From Microbacteriaceae bacterium (lineage in GTDB: Bacteria; Actinomycetota; Actinomycetes; Actinomycetales; Microbacteriaceae), in the NCBI GenBank assembly GCA_027487865.1, contig JAIYCT010000003.1:124001-188000 (forward strand): 64,000 nt of DNA, in the 5' to 3' direction. The notes beneath the pieces were generated by a model. It did not search any database, was not told where the DNA came from, and saw only the letters and a list, made by a program, of their open reading frames with translations. Positions 7,040 through 17,301 of this stretch are shown here, piece after piece (the first letter of the stretch is position 1; each line of letters opens with the position of its first letter). The position numbers and the translations under genes were made by a program.

Positions 7040-10000
7040 ATGTCCTTCGTGACAAGTAGGCTCGAAGCGAATTCAAAATTGGGGTGCAAGTTGAAGCTAA
7101 ATTCCACGAAGCAGATCACCTGGAACGTAGAAACCCAGGGGCAGGGCGTGAAGGGGCGCGAGATTCATTTCGGTCACGGTCCACAGCCAATTCAAGTAGC
7201 CGTGGCCGAAGCCCCTAGCGAGCCAACCCGCGCAGTTCTAAAGACCCTTTTTGCAGAGCGTAAAGGCAATCTAAACACCCTCATCGTTGTCGTTGTTCAC
7301 GGCGACCAGGCAAGTTTTTTCGGCCCGGATGCTGACACAGAAGTTATGCGTCAAAAGGCCTCTACGACGGAGGCTATCCTCAATTCGATTCTCGATCAGC
7401 CCAGTGAAGTTCTGGCTTACCAGCGAGCCACTTCTATATGGCGATCCAAGCAGACGACCGATCTTGTTGGCTTCACAAACAATGGTCTTTTCGCCAGTCA
7501 CTACATTCGAAGCAGCGTGAACCATCACCCAAAGTGGAAGGCCACCCAAGAGGCGTCTCTAAAGATACAAAATTTGAGAGGTTTAGAGCTCATCACCGCA
7601 TTGGGCTTTGAGGTCACTTCTCGCCCGTCAAACACCATTGTTCTCAGTGCCAAAGGCCAAGAACACCGGGCGGTCGCGATCCTGCTGGATCACTCGGAGA
7701 GCTTCGAGTCAAAAAGTACAAGACTCCAGGCGTCGCCCGTCGAGTGGAGCTTGGCCATTGCCGCAGAGCAGGGCGCTCCTTGGGTTATCGCAATCAAGGA
7801 CTCTCAGATTCGCCTTTACCCAGCTAAAGACGGCGTCGGAGTAGGGCAGAAGAGCCAGGCGGAGACCTATTTTGAAATAGACCTGCTCACAATCGATCAC
7901 GACAAGACCGGACTACTTAATTTGATTTTCTCTGCCGAGGCACTTGCCGAGGATGGAACCGCAGATGATTTGCTTGCCAACAGCCGCAAGTTCGCATCAG
8001 AACTAGGAGTTCGACTCAGGGAGCGGGTATACGAGTCCGTTGTTCCGCTGCTTGCGACCGAAGTTGCTAATCAACTCCGCTCTAAGGGTCACCAACTTGA
8101 CTCCAAGGGTCTCCAGATGTCTTATGAGCTAACCTTGCGCATTTTGTTCCGTCTTTTGTTCCAGGCTTACGCCGAGGACAGAGGCCTTCTTCCTGCGGGT
8201 AGAAATGAAAACTTCGACAAGAACAGCATGAAGCATTGGGCTCAGTACCTTCGCGATAGGGATGTGGATGCCCCCTATGGCGACGCTTCAACAATCTGGT
8301 TCGACCTGATTCAAGTTTGGGATGCAATCGACCAGGGCAATCCAGACATGCAGATCCCTGCCTACAACGGAGGTCTATTTGGCTCAAGCCCGGAACTCCA
8401 CCCAGAAGGTGCCTTAATCAGGACCCTGTCTATTCCAGATCGTGTTCTAGCCCCAGCCCTTAGAGCGTTAGTCATCGATGACAACACCGAAGACGGTGTT
8501 GCAGGCGCTGTTGACTTTAGATCGTTGAGCGTTCGTGAATTCGGAACGATTTACGAAGGCCTTCTTGAAAGCTCTCTCTCGGTTGCGGACCAGGACCTGA
8601 CGGTTGACTCTAAGGGCGCATGGGTGCCGGCAAAACCAGGCGATCAAGTGCTCGCAGCAGCAAATGAGGTTTACTTCCACTCAGCATCCGGCGAGCGCAA
8701 GGCAACTGGCTCCTACTACACACCGTCATTTATTGTGGACCACCTAATCGAGCGTTCCGTAGAGCCGGCGCTTAACAAACATTTGGCCCGAGTAAAGAGC
8801 CTGATAAACACTGGCGATCAGGCCGGTGCATACAAGCTTTTCTTTGATTTCCGAGTCGCAGACTTGGCTATGGGCTCTGCGCACTTCCTGGTCGCAGCCA
8901 TCGATAAGATCGAAACTGGCATGAGGTCGTTCTTGATCCAGCCCGGGAACCACATAGAAGGCGTAACCGCTGAGTTGATCCGACTCGAGGCTGCGGCCAG
9001 AGAGTCCCTAGGTAAAGACGAAGCTGCCTATGCTGAGATTGAGCGCCACAGCTTGCTAAGGCGGCAAATTGCACGACGTTGCATCTACGGCTTAGATATC
9101 AATTCAATGGCTGTGGAACTGTCGAGGCTGGCTATTTGGATCCACACTTTTGTGCCTGGATTACCAATGTCGAGCCTCGAGCACAATTTGGTTTGCGCAA
9201 ACAGCCTTACCGGAATCGGGTCTGTTGACGAGGGCTTAAACGCCCTAATTCCTGAGCGAGCCAAGGGGCACTCGACGTTATTCGACGACATCGTAGAGCA
9301 ATCCCTAACTCAAGCTAAGGAGCTCCTAGAGGATGTCGCGAAAGCGGATGAAGCTGATAAAAAGCAGGCTATAAAGGCTGCTGAAGTGGCGAAGAAAGCT
9401 CGTGTTGCAGCAGCAAAGTCAAAGTTGATTTTCGACCTTGCTATCGCGAATAGAAACGGGATCATCTCAATTGGTGCAGCACTTTCGGATACCGCCCTGG
9501 AGGAGCTACGCGCAAATCCGGGAGTCCAAGAGTTTGTTGAAGCAGTCCAACCAGCGCACATGCCATACCTATTTCCAGAGGTTTTCTTGAGAGACGAACC
9601 TGGATTTGACGCACTTGTTGGCAATCCCCCATGGGAGGAGCTTGTTTATGAGGAGATAAAGTTTTGGCTGGCAAGGTTCCCAGGGCTCAAAGGAAATCCA
9701 GTGTCGGTACAACGAAATCTAATGACCGAATACAGAAATCAACGAAATGACCTTTACGCCCAAATGATAAGTGAGCGTAGCAGTTCCGAGTTCATGCGTA
9801 AGGCTATTTCTTCGGGCCCGTTTCCGGGAATGGAAACCGGTCACGCTGATTTATACAAAGCTTTCGCCTGGAGGTTTTTCGAGTTACTTCGAAGCGGTGG
9901 CTTCTGTTCATTGGTTCTACCCCGTTCCGCCCTCGCAGCAAAGGGGTTGGAGCTTTGGAGGCGAACCGTTGCTGAAAGGGGCAGGTTCTCCGAAGTGGTT

Positions 10001-11077
10001 ACCCTATCGAATAAAAAGGGATGGGTCTTCAAGGGGGTGCATGAACGCTATTCTTTCGCTCTCCTGAGTCTTCAAATGGGAGTAAAGGGGGACATGGAGC
10101 TGGCTGGTCCAATCAGCTCTCCAGAAGGCTTCAAAGCACTCAAGGAGTACGCCAACACGTTCAGGAGTGAAGACGTTCTGTCTTGGAATGAGGCAGCTAG
10201 TTTCCCAAATTTGCAGAGCAAAGTTGCTGCAGAGATTTTTTCGAAAATGCGCTTGCAGCCGAGCATCAGAGCTTCAGCAAGGAGCGATTTGAGATTCGTA
10301 CCGGTCCAAGGAGACCTAAATCAGACTTCCGGAGCCTCTCTCTACTTTGCGGATGATCATTCGTCAGGTGACATGCCCGTGGTCAAGGGATCAACGTTTA
10401 ACATTTGGTCTCCGCAGGATGGTGATTTTGCAGGATCTGCTAACTCAGACACAGTTATTCCCGCGTTGCGATCGAAGTTCAGGCGAAAGTTGCCCTTGGC
10501 GCATGGCTACCCCTCTAATCCAGAGTGGCTTCCAATACTTAGCCCCAGGATCGCGTTCAGAGATATAACCAACCCAACTAACTCCAGAACCATGATTGTC
10601 TGCATGCAGCCTGCAGGAATGATCCTCCTAAATTCCGCACCCTATCTCATCAACCTAAATGGTGATGCACTGGCCGAAGCTTATCTTTTGGGCGTTCTTA
10701 GCTCCCTGCCGTTTGACTGGTACTCACGTTGCTTCGTTGAGCTGCACATGAATTTCTTCATTTTCAACTCTCTTCCAGTACCGAAATTCGATCCGGACAA
10801 CGCGGTTTGTCGTCGGGTTGCCCAAATCGCAGCTTTGCTTGCATCAGAGGACAAGCGCCTAGGAGGCTGGTTTGATTCAGCGTTGTCGATAAGCGAATCA
10901 CGCTTTGAGAGTTCGAACTTCGAACAGCTAACTGCCGAGCTCGACGGCTTGGTCTCAGCGCTCTACGAATTGACATCCGACCAACTGACCTACATTTTTG
11001 ACCATTTCCAACTCGGGTGGTCTGATTCGGGCCGTCTCGGAATCGCCCTTCAGGCCCTCAAGGAGACGAGAAAGTGA
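7040..11077 (+). CDS. large N6-adenine DNA methyltransferase (Eco57I/DISARM-like class)
   Basis: This 1345-aa protein carries a class I N6-adenine methylase core. KATGSYYTP (about 554-562) precedes the core, the AdoMet motif is DLAMGSAHFL (about 608), DINSMAVELSRLAIW follows, and the catalytic motif is NPPWE (about 862). Family members usually read DPACGSGHF at the AdoMet motif, so this copy diverges. The N-terminal 500 residues resemble the front of type IIG-like enzymes (WVIAIKDSQIRLY), but I cannot find a convincing PD-(D/E)XK nuclease. The C-terminal part is probably for target recognition (LPRSALAAKGLELWR, FIFNSLPVPKFD). Its stop overlaps the start of the PLD-helicase gene by 4 nt (GTGA), implying translational coupling. 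Likely role: modification or recognition subunit of a restriction/defence system. Confidence 0.88.
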   Translation: MSFVTSRLEANSKLGCKLKLNSTKQITWNVETQGQGVKGREIHFGHGPQPIQVAVAEAPSEPTRAVLKTLFAERKGNLNTLIVVVVHGDQASFFGPDADTEVMRQKASTTEAILNSILDQPSEVLAYQRATSIWRSKQTTDLVGFTNNGLFASHYIRSSVNHHPKWKATQEASLKIQNLRGLELITALGFEVTSRPSNTIVLSAKGQEHRAVAILLDHSESFESKSTRLQASPVEWSLAIAAEQGAPWVIAIKDSQIRLYPAKDGVGVGQKSQAETYFEIDLLTIDHDKTGLLNLIFSAEALAEDGTADDLLANSRKFASELGVRLRERVYESVVPLLATEVANQLRSKGHQLDSKGLQMSYELTLRILFRLLFQAYAEDRGLLPAGRNENFDKNSMKHWAQYLRDRDVDAPYGDASTIWFDLIQVWDAIDQGNPDMQIPAYNGGLFGSSPELHPEGALIRTLSIPDRVLAPALRALVIDDNTEDGVAGAVDFRSLSVREFGTIYEGLLESSLSVADQDLTVDSKGAWVPAKPGDQVLAAANEVYFHSASGERKATGSYYTPSFIVDHLIERSVEPALNKHLARVKSLINTGDQAGAYKLFFDFRVADLAMGSAHFLVAAIDKIETGMRSFLIQPGNHIEGVTAELIRLEAAARESLGKDEAAYAEIERHSLLRRQIARRCIYGLDINSMAVELSRLAIWIHTFVPGLPMSSLEHNLVCANSLTGIGSVDEGLNALIPERAKGHSTLFDDIVEQSLTQAKELLEDVAKADEADKKQAIKAAEVAKKARVAAAKSKLIFDLAIANRNGIISIGAALSDTALEELRANPGVQEFVEAVQPAHMPYLFPEVFLRDEPGFDALVGNPPWEELVYEEIKFWLARFPGLKGNPVSVQRNLMTEYRNQRNDLYAQMISERSSSEFMRKAISSGPFPGMETGHADLYKAFAWRFFELLRSGGFCSLVLPRSALAAKGLELWRRTVAERGRFSEVVTLSNKKGWVFKGVHERYSFALLSLQMGVKGDMELAGPISSPEGFKALKEYANTFRSEDVLSWNEAASFPNLQSKVAAEIFSKMRLQPSIRASARSDLRFVPVQGDLNQTSGASLYFADDHSSGDMPVVKGSTFNIWSPQDGDFAGSANSDTVIPALRSKFRRKLPLAHGYPSNPEWLPILSPRIAFRDITNPTNSRTMIVCMQPAGMILLNSAPYLINLNGDALAEAYLLGVLSSLPFDWYSRCFVELHMNFFIFNSLPVPKFDPDNAVCRRVAQIAALLASEDKRLGGWFDSALSISESRFESSNFEQLTAELDGLVSALYELTSDQLTYIFDHFQLGWSDSGRLGIALQALKETRK

Positions 11078-14000
11078 CTAACTATCAACCAACTTTCGCA
11101 ACTAATCGCCCAGGAAAAGGTGAGTCCGTTGAGGCTGAGGTCAATCGCCTCTTCAGATTTCTTCGAGAAAACCTCAAATCCACGCCAGAGGTTGCCATTG
11201 CGACTGCCTACATTAATCCTGCGGGATTCAACCTCTTAGCCGACGAGTTGGAGAAGGCTCCTCGCATTCGATTGCTACTTGGCGCAGAGCCAGACCAGCA
11301 ATTGATTCAAGCCAAAGTGCAAGCTGAAAAGGGTGTTGAGAAAAGACTCGCTGATGCAACTCTGTCTCATGAGGAGTGGCTAAGGCGTGAACGAGACCTT
11401 ACTGGATTCACGTTGGAGTCGCTGGCAGATGCAGAGCGCATGGTGGCCTGGCTACGTGAGGTTGACCCTGAAGGGAAGGCAAAGGTTGAGGTCAGACGCT
11501 TCACAAAAGGCTTCCTGCACGGCAAGGCTTACATTTCTTCTGCTCCTGGCATGGACGGGGTGCTTGCTGGATCCAGCAACATGACCTATGCCGGACTCAA
11601 GCTGAATGCTGAATTGAATCTTGGCTATCCGGCTGGAGATCAGCAAAACGGCAAGAAGGTTGTTGAGTGGTTTGAGGAGTATTGGGCACAGTCTGAGGAC
11701 TACGACCTTGCTGGGGTTTACGAGGCCATTTGGGCACCGCATTCCCCTTGGGATGTGTTCTTGAGAATGCTGCTGGAGCTGTATGGTTCGGTCTTGGACG
11801 AGGAGCGTCCAACAGCTGGCACATTCGACCTAGCTAGCTTCCAGTTAGATGGCATCGCGCGAATGAAGCGACTCTTGGAGACCAATGGCGGCGTGATAGT
11901 TGCAGATGAAGTTGGTCTTGGTAAGACCTTCCTTGCTGGTGAAGTTATTAGAGACGCGACAGATGAGCACAGACAACGGGTCCTAATCATTTGCCCTGCT
12001 GCCCTGAAGAGCAGCATGTGGGAGCCATTCCTGAGTAAATATGGGTTCCGACTAACAGATGTAATGTCCTATGCAGAAGTCCGAATCAAGATGGAGCCCG
12101 ACCACCCTGAACACAGGGCATTTGTGAACCAAGTTCGCGACTACGCGATGATCGTGGTTGATGAGGCTCACAATCTCCGTAACTCGGGAGCAGATCAATC
12201 TAAGGCGATTGATCGAGTGATTCTCGAGGGGAAGTATCCAAAGAAGGTTGTTCTGCTGACTGCAACCCCGGTCAACAATTCCCTTACGGATTTAGACACC
12301 CTCGTGCGTTACTTCATTCGCGATGACGCCCGTTTTGCAAACTTGGACATACCGAGCATCCGCAAGTACATTCGCCGCGCTCAGGACATGGATCCAGAGA
12401 ACCTGTCTCCTGAACACCTATTCCAGCTAATGGATCAGGTGGCTGTCAGGCGCACAAGGAAGTTCGTGAAGGAGTTCTATCCAAACGATTCCATTAAGAA
12501 TCCAAAGGGTGAATTGGTTCCGATCAAGTTCCCAACTCCAAGGGTTCGGAGAATCGACTACGACCTAAACGATGCCGCAGAGGCTTTAGTTTCTGCGGTC
12601 TTAACTGCCCTGACAATTGATGAAAAAGATGACTTGTTTTCTGCTTACACATCGGCCAAGGCGGACCCAGATCGACTGATGCTCGCTAGGTACACTCCTA
12701 GCCGTTATCTAAGAACTTCCGGCGGTGTGGAGAGAATTCAAATTCAAAACGCTGGGCTATTGCGCAGCGCTTTACTCAAGAGACTTGAGAGCTCCGCTAG
12801 GGCTTTGAGTTTCACGATCCAGACCTTGATCTCCTCCCACAGCAAGTTCATTCAGGCCATTGAAGCTGGCTACGTGCTCGAAGGAGAAGCACTTCGCGAA
12901 TGGGTTTCTTCAGACTCAGACGATCTGGAAGAGGCTCTTGCAGAGCTAGACGAGAAGGCTTTGCAAAAAGCACGTCCTGTAGCGGACTACTTCATCGACG
13001 CCCTCCTTGCCGATGCTAAGTCAGATTTGGAGTTACTGACTTCGCTATCTAAGTTGGCAGACACTGCGCTGCTTCTGGAAGACCCTAAGTTCGTTGCCCT
13101 CGCTCAACAGCTAGAGAACCTCGCTAAGCAGTCGAGGAAGCCACATCCATCAGGAGTGAGCCAAGGCGACCGTCGTAAGGTGATCGTTTTCTCCACATAC
13201 TCGGACACTGTTATTGATGTGCACGAGAGGTTGGAGAAGCTAATGACCCTTCAGCCAGAAGGGGCGATCGTTGACTACAAGGGAAGGATCGCCGAACCGC
13301 AATTTGGTTCTTATAAGTCTGTCCATAAGGCTGGTAAATCTGGTGGTGTCGATCAAGGGGGACGCGCCAACGTTATCGAGGGCTTCTCACCTAAAACCGC
13401 AAGTCGATTCAACGATGCGGGAGAGCCAACTGGTGAAGATAACTACGACATTCTGGTAACCACAGACGTCCTCGCGGAAGGTGTTAACCTCCAACAGTCT
13501 GGTCAGATCATTAACTATGACCTGCCGTGGAACCCCATGAGGATCGTTCAGCGTCATGGACGTGTTGATCGCCTCTTTAGCGAGCATGATGAAGTGCATC
13601 TAGGATTGTTTTTCCCCGCAAAGCACCTAGATGAAATGCTGGGACTTCAGAAGACTTTGGAGCGTAAGCTCGCTCAAGCTGAGGCGGCTATCGGTGCTGC
13701 CAACGTGCTGCCAGACCGCGATGGATCTTTGGATGTGATCTACCATGATCCGGCAAACATCGAGCGCGAGTTTGAAGATCTTCTTGATCGCGGAGGAGTC
13801 GGATCGGCCATTTCGGGAGAAGAGTTCCGAAGGAGGCTTTTCAAGGAACTCAATGACTTCAAACTTCTAAGAGACCAAGTTAGCCACCTTCCTTACGGGG
13901 CTGGCAGCGGATTTGTAAATCCTCGAGCTAAGAGCAACGGTTATGTATTCTGCGTGAAAATCGCCGGACACCCAGACCCCTGGTTTAGGTTCGTAAAAAC

Positions 14001-14544
14001 TAATCAAGATTGGTCAATTTCCGAACTCGATGGCAAGCCGATGATTCAAGACGAGCATTTGTTCAGTTTGACGATGGCTGACCCAAGGTCCAAAGACTTA
14101 CCAAGAGAGGTATCCGACGCGGCATTCGCCGGAGCCTTCCCTGCTTGGCAGGTCGCCCAGGCGTCAGTGCATGAGACATGGAAAAAGCTGACGGATCCTA
14201 TCAACCTCCAAGCAGAACCCCCTAAGGCCTTCCAGGATGCTGCGAGTTTTGTTCGGCAAAAAGGCGGGGAACTTGGGCCAGAGCTGCAAGCGCTAACGAT
14301 CATGAGATTGCGGAGCGTACCAAGTCGCAGGGTCTCAAACGGAATGCGAGCACTTTTGAACCAGGGCCTGAGTGATTCAGATTTGCTTTCCGAAATCGTT
14401 AAACTGCTGGACTTTGAAGGAGTACAGCCCGCGCCTGAGCCAAAGCCGCTGCCGGAAGTAAACCTTTCCGAGGTGAGGCTAATCGCATGGATGGCTGTCG
14501 CGAAAGAGGATGCGGTCAGAATTCAAGAGATGGGGTCGCAATAG
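11074..14544 (+). CDS. PLD-nuclease / SNF2-type helicase fusion
   Basis: This 1156-aa protein starts at GTG. An N-terminal phospholipase-D-like nuclease domain shows one HKD motif (HGKAYI at 149, GSSNMTY following). A superfamily 2 helicase follows: ADEVGLGKT (Walker A, about 277), DEAH (363), LTATPVNN (about 397), then the second RecA domain with TDVLAEGVNLQ and QRHGRVDR (about 826). The DEAH box and the ADEVGLGKT style place it with SNF2-like translocases, as in DISARM DrmD. A single HKD motif suggests that two subunits form the nuclease site. With the overlapping methylase it forms a two-gene module in which methylation could protect self DNA and the translocase-nuclease attack foreign DNA. 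That mechanism is inference. Confidence 0.88.
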   Translation: MTNYQPTFATNRPGKGESVEAEVNRLFRFLRENLKSTPEVAIATAYINPAGFNLLADELEKAPRIRLLLGAEPDQQLIQAKVQAEKGVEKRLADATLSHEEWLRRERDLTGFTLESLADAERMVAWLREVDPEGKAKVEVRRFTKGFLHGKAYISSAPGMDGVLAGSSNMTYAGLKLNAELNLGYPAGDQQNGKKVVEWFEEYWAQSEDYDLAGVYEAIWAPHSPWDVFLRMLLELYGSVLDEERPTAGTFDLASFQLDGIARMKRLLETNGGVIVADEVGLGKTFLAGEVIRDATDEHRQRVLIICPAALKSSMWEPFLSKYGFRLTDVMSYAEVRIKMEPDHPEHRAFVNQVRDYAMIVVDEAHNLRNSGADQSKAIDRVILEGKYPKKVVLLTATPVNNSLTDLDTLVRYFIRDDARFANLDIPSIRKYIRRAQDMDPENLSPEHLFQLMDQVAVRRTRKFVKEFYPNDSIKNPKGELVPIKFPTPRVRRIDYDLNDAAEALVSAVLTALTIDEKDDLFSAYTSAKADPDRLMLARYTPSRYLRTSGGVERIQIQNAGLLRSALLKRLESSARALSFTIQTLISSHSKFIQAIEAGYVLEGEALREWVSSDSDDLEEALAELDEKALQKARPVADYFIDALLADAKSDLELLTSLSKLADTALLLEDPKFVALAQQLENLAKQSRKPHPSGVSQGDRRKVIVFSTYSDTVIDVHERLEKLMTLQPEGAIVDYKGRIAEPQFGSYKSVHKAGKSGGVDQGGRANVIEGFSPKTASRFNDAGEPTGEDNYDILVTTDVLAEGVNLQQSGQIINYDLPWNPMRIVQRHGRVDRLFSEHDEVHLGLFFPAKHLDEMLGLQKTLERKLAQAEAAIGAANVLPDRDGSLDVIYHDPANIEREFEDLLDRGGVGSAISGEEFRRRLFKELNDFKLLRDQVSHLPYGAGSGFVNPRAKSNGYVFCVKIAGHPDPWFRFVKTNQDWSISELDGKPMIQDEHLFSLTMADPRSKDLPREVSDAAFAGAFPAWQVAQASVHETWKKLTDPINLQAEPPKAFQDAASFVRQKGGELGPELQALTIMRLRSVPSRRVSNGMRALLNQGLSDSDLLSEIVKLLDFEGVQPAPEPKPLPEVNLSEVRLIAWMAVAKEDAVRIQEMGSQ

Positions 14545-14593
14545 TCTGAGAGGCAAAGTACCAGACTGCAGACGAACGCACTAGAAGAACTAG

Positions 14594-14962
14594 TTACTCC
14601 GCGCAGTAAATAGTCTGATCCCCAAAACCAATAAACAATGCATCTAGCGTCTGCACCATGGCATCGCCATCGCTGTCTGCGATGTTCTGGTTTAGGTAAC
14701 TGGCAAGAGCGCTAATGCTGGCAGCCCACTGGGCCTTCTCGCCCTTAGAACCTTCGGACGCAGCGGTTAGATCTGCTGCAGCCTTAGTGAATACCTCACT
14801 TGCGGATTCTGGGGTGGCCTCTGGGTCGTCAAAGGTGAACATCATTGAGTCAATTGCCCCACCAATTAGGTCACAGCTTTCGGCATCGGTCATTGAAGGA
14901 CCTGTTGCACAGCCGGCAAGTAGTGCAAGAGAAGACAGTGCTGCGATGTATTTGATGTTCAT
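14594..14962 (-). CDS. small lipoprotein, unknown function
   Basis: A 122-aa protein with a classic lipoprotein signal (MNIKYIAALSSLALLAGC; lipobox LAGC, Cys18). The mature part is acidic and probably helical (TDAESCDLIGGAIDSMMF ... DAVMVQTLD-like region), ending in TIYCAE, with two further cysteines that could form a disulfide. It follows purL on the same strand after 50 nt and converges on the helicase gene. No family recognised; probably anchored outside the membrane. Confidence 0.7.
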   Translation of the reverse strand: MNIKYIAALSSLALLAGCATGPSMTDAESCDLIGGAIDSMMFTFDDPEATPESASEVFTKAAADLTAASEGSKGEKAQWAASISALASYLNQNIADSDGDAMVQTLDALFIGFGDQTIYCAE

Positions 14963-15012
14963 AGCGACCTTAGTTAGATAGGGGTAATGCTAGCGAGATA
15001 GGGCTTTGGTGA

Positions 15013-17301
15013 CTAGCCAAATAGTTCAGGCAGGGTGTTAGCCCAACCCTTGCGAACCTCGTTCAGTTCAAAGCTTGCTAGGTCCTTGATCTCGATTGAT
15101 CCAGAAGCTTTGTCGGTAACACCAATTCGCAGCACCGAAACTCCACGTGCTTCGCAGAGTGCTTGGAACTTGACGTCATCCTCACGACCAACGCTCACAA
15201 TCACTCGAGCCTGAGACTCGGAGAACAGCGCTGCGGTTAGGTCTAGGTTGTCGCGCTCAAGAACTTCATCGAGCCAGATTCTTGCTCCAACGTTAAAGCG
15301 CAATGCGGCTTCAACAATGGCGATTGCAATCCCACCCTCGGAGATATCGTGGGCTGCTTCGATCATGCCCTGGATAGCTGCACCGTGAATAAGGTCAGCA
15401 AGCTTCCTCTCGCTTGCTAGGTCAACAACCGGTGGCTTACCACCAAGGTGCTGGTGGATGGTCTCAGCCCAGGCTGAGCCATCTAGCTCATCTTTGGTGG
15501 CTCCTAGCAGGTAGATGTTGTTGCCATCGTCTTGCCAACCGGAAGGTATGCGTCTTGCAACGTTGTCGATAACACCTAGAACTCCAACCACCGGGGTTGG
15601 GTAGATGGCAACGTCACCGGTTTGGTTATAGAACGAAACGTTTCCACCGGTGACCGGGATGCCTAGCTCCATGCAGGCATCCGCTAGACCTGCGGTGGCC
15701 TCTTTGAACTGCCACATAACCTCTGGGTTCTCCGGGCTTCCAAAGTTCAGGCAGTTGGTTACTGCCTTTGGCTTTGCTCCGGTTACTGCGACATTTCTGT
15801 ATGCCTCAGCGAGTGCTAGCTGTGCTCCGTGATATGGATCTAGCTGGCAGTACTTGCCATTAGCGTCGGTTGCCAGGGTGATGCCGAGGCCGGTTTCTTC
15901 GCTGACGCGAATCATGCCGGCATCATCTGGCATAGAGAGTGCTGTATTACCCATGACGTAGCGGTCATACTGCGCGGTGATCCAAGACTTGTCAGCCTGG
16001 TTAGGGCTGGTTACGATCGCCAAGATTTGCTTTGCAAGCTCTGTAGGTTCTTTTGCCCTTGGGAGAGAGCTTGAGCTGTTGACGTTAAGTGCGTCTTGAT
16101 ACTTTGGGTACTCGACTGGGCGGTGGTAGACAGGTCCGTCGTGAGCCACGGTTCTTGGTGGCACGTTAACGATCTCTTGCTCGCCCCAGTTGATGTACAG
16201 GCGGTCTTCGTCGATTACCTCACCGAGTACTGAGTACTCCACTTCCCACTTGGTAACAATCTCTTCGAAAGCCAATAGGTCCTTGGTTGGAACAATCGCC
16301 ATCATGCGCTCTTGAGACTCACTCATCAGAATCTCTTCTGGGGTTAGCGAGTCATCTCTTAGTAGCACGTTCTGAAGCTGAACCTTCATGCCCTTGCCTC
16401 CGTTGGAGGCAAGCTCTGAGGTGGCGCAGGAAATACCTGCTCCACCTAGGTCTTGAATACCTGCAACTACGCCTGCGTAGAAAAGCTCAAGGCAGCACTC
16501 GATTAGTACCTTCTCGGCAAATGGGTCACCAACCTGAACCGCTGGGCGCTTGGTGGGTCCGGTTGAGTCAAAGGTTTCTGAGGCTAGAACGCTAACGCCA
16601 CCAATACCATCGCCACCGGTCCTGGCGCCAAACAGGATTACTAGGTCGCCTGGGTTTGATGCCTTAGCAAGCTTTAGGTCTTCGTGCTTCATGACGCCAA
16701 CGGCTAGTGCGTTGACTAGTGGGTTGCCCTGGTAGACCTTGTCAAAGACAGTCTCGCCGCCAATGTTTGGAAGGCCTAGGCAGTTGCCGTAGAAAGAGAT
16801 GCCTGAGGTGACACCGTGAACCACACGTGCGGTGTCAGGGTCACTCGGTGCACCAAAACGTAGCTGGTCCATAACTGCAATTGGTCTTGCACCCATGGTC
16901 AAGATGTCGCGGACGATACCGCCGACGCCGGTTGCTGCGCCCTGGAAAGGTTCGATGTAGCTTGGGTGGTTGTGGCTCTCCACCTTGAAGGTGACAGCTA
17001 GGCCTTCGCCGATGTCGACCACACCTGCGTTTTCACCCATGCCGACCATGAGGTCTTTTTTCATCTCAGGGGTGACCTTCTCGCCAAACTGGCGAAGGTA
17101 GATCTTGGAGGACTTGTAGCTGCAGTGCTCGGACCACATAACCGAATACATCGCAAGCTCTGAGGAGGTTGGACGTCTGCCGAGAATGGTTTTGATCTCT
17201 TGGTACTCGTCTTGCTTGAGGCCGAGTTCTTTCCAAGGTTGTTCTTTATCTTTTGCGATTGCGTCTGAGACGGTGTCGACGATGGTAGGTCTTTTACTCA
17301 T
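15013..17301 (-). CDS. purL: phosphoribosylformylglycinamidine synthase, large subunit
   Basis: PurL converts FGAR, ATP and glutamine-derived ammonia to FGAM in purine synthesis, working with PurQ and PurS. The 762-aa length fits the small (non-fused) PurL of Gram-positive bacteria. Visible family segments include [12 protein letters not shown] near residue 55, [52 protein letters not shown] and [11 protein letters not shown]. Its start overlaps the purQ stop by 1 nt, so purS-purQ-purL is one transcription unit read right to left. Confidence 0.97.
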   Translation of the reverse strand: MSKRPTIVDTVSDAIAKDKEQPWKELGLKQDEYQEIKTILGRRPTSSELAMYSVMWSEHCSYKSSKIYLRQFGEKVTPEMKKDLMVGMGENAGVVDIGEGLAVTFKVESHNHPSYIEPFQGAATGVGGIVRDILTMGARPIAVMDQLRFGAPSDPDTARVVHGVTSGISFYGNCLGLPNIGGETVFDKVYQGNPLVNALAVGVMKHEDLKLAKASNPGDLVILFGARTGGDGIGGVSVLASETFDSTGPTKRPAVQVGDPFAEKVLIECCLELFYAGVVAGIQDLGGAGISCATSELASNGGKGMKVQLQNVLLRDDSLTPEEILMSESQERMMAIVPTKDLLAFEEIVTKWEVEYSVLGEVIDEDRLYINWGEQEIVNVPPRTVAHDGPVYHRPVEYPKYQDALNVNSSSSLPRAKEPTELAKQILAIVTSPNQADKSWITAQYDRYVMGNTALSMPDDAGMIRVSEETGLGITLATDANGKYCQLDPYHGAQLALAEAYRNVAVTGAKPKAVTNCLNFGSPENPEVMWQFKEATAGLADACMELGIPVTGGNVSFYNQTGDVAIYPTPVVGVLGVIDNVARRIPSGWQDDGNNIYLLGATKDELDGSAWAETIHQHLGGKPPVVDLASERKLADLIHGAAIQGMIEAAHDISEGGIAIAIVEAALRFNVGARIWLDEVLERDNLDLTAALFSESQARVIVSVGREDDVKFQALCEARGVSVLRIGVTDKASGSIEIKDLASFELNEVRKGWANTLPELFG

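Noticed and set aside
14543-14567. AGTCTG/CAGACT stem between the helicase and the lipoprotein as terminator
   Set aside because: Only 6 pairs around a 13-nt loop and no T-run.
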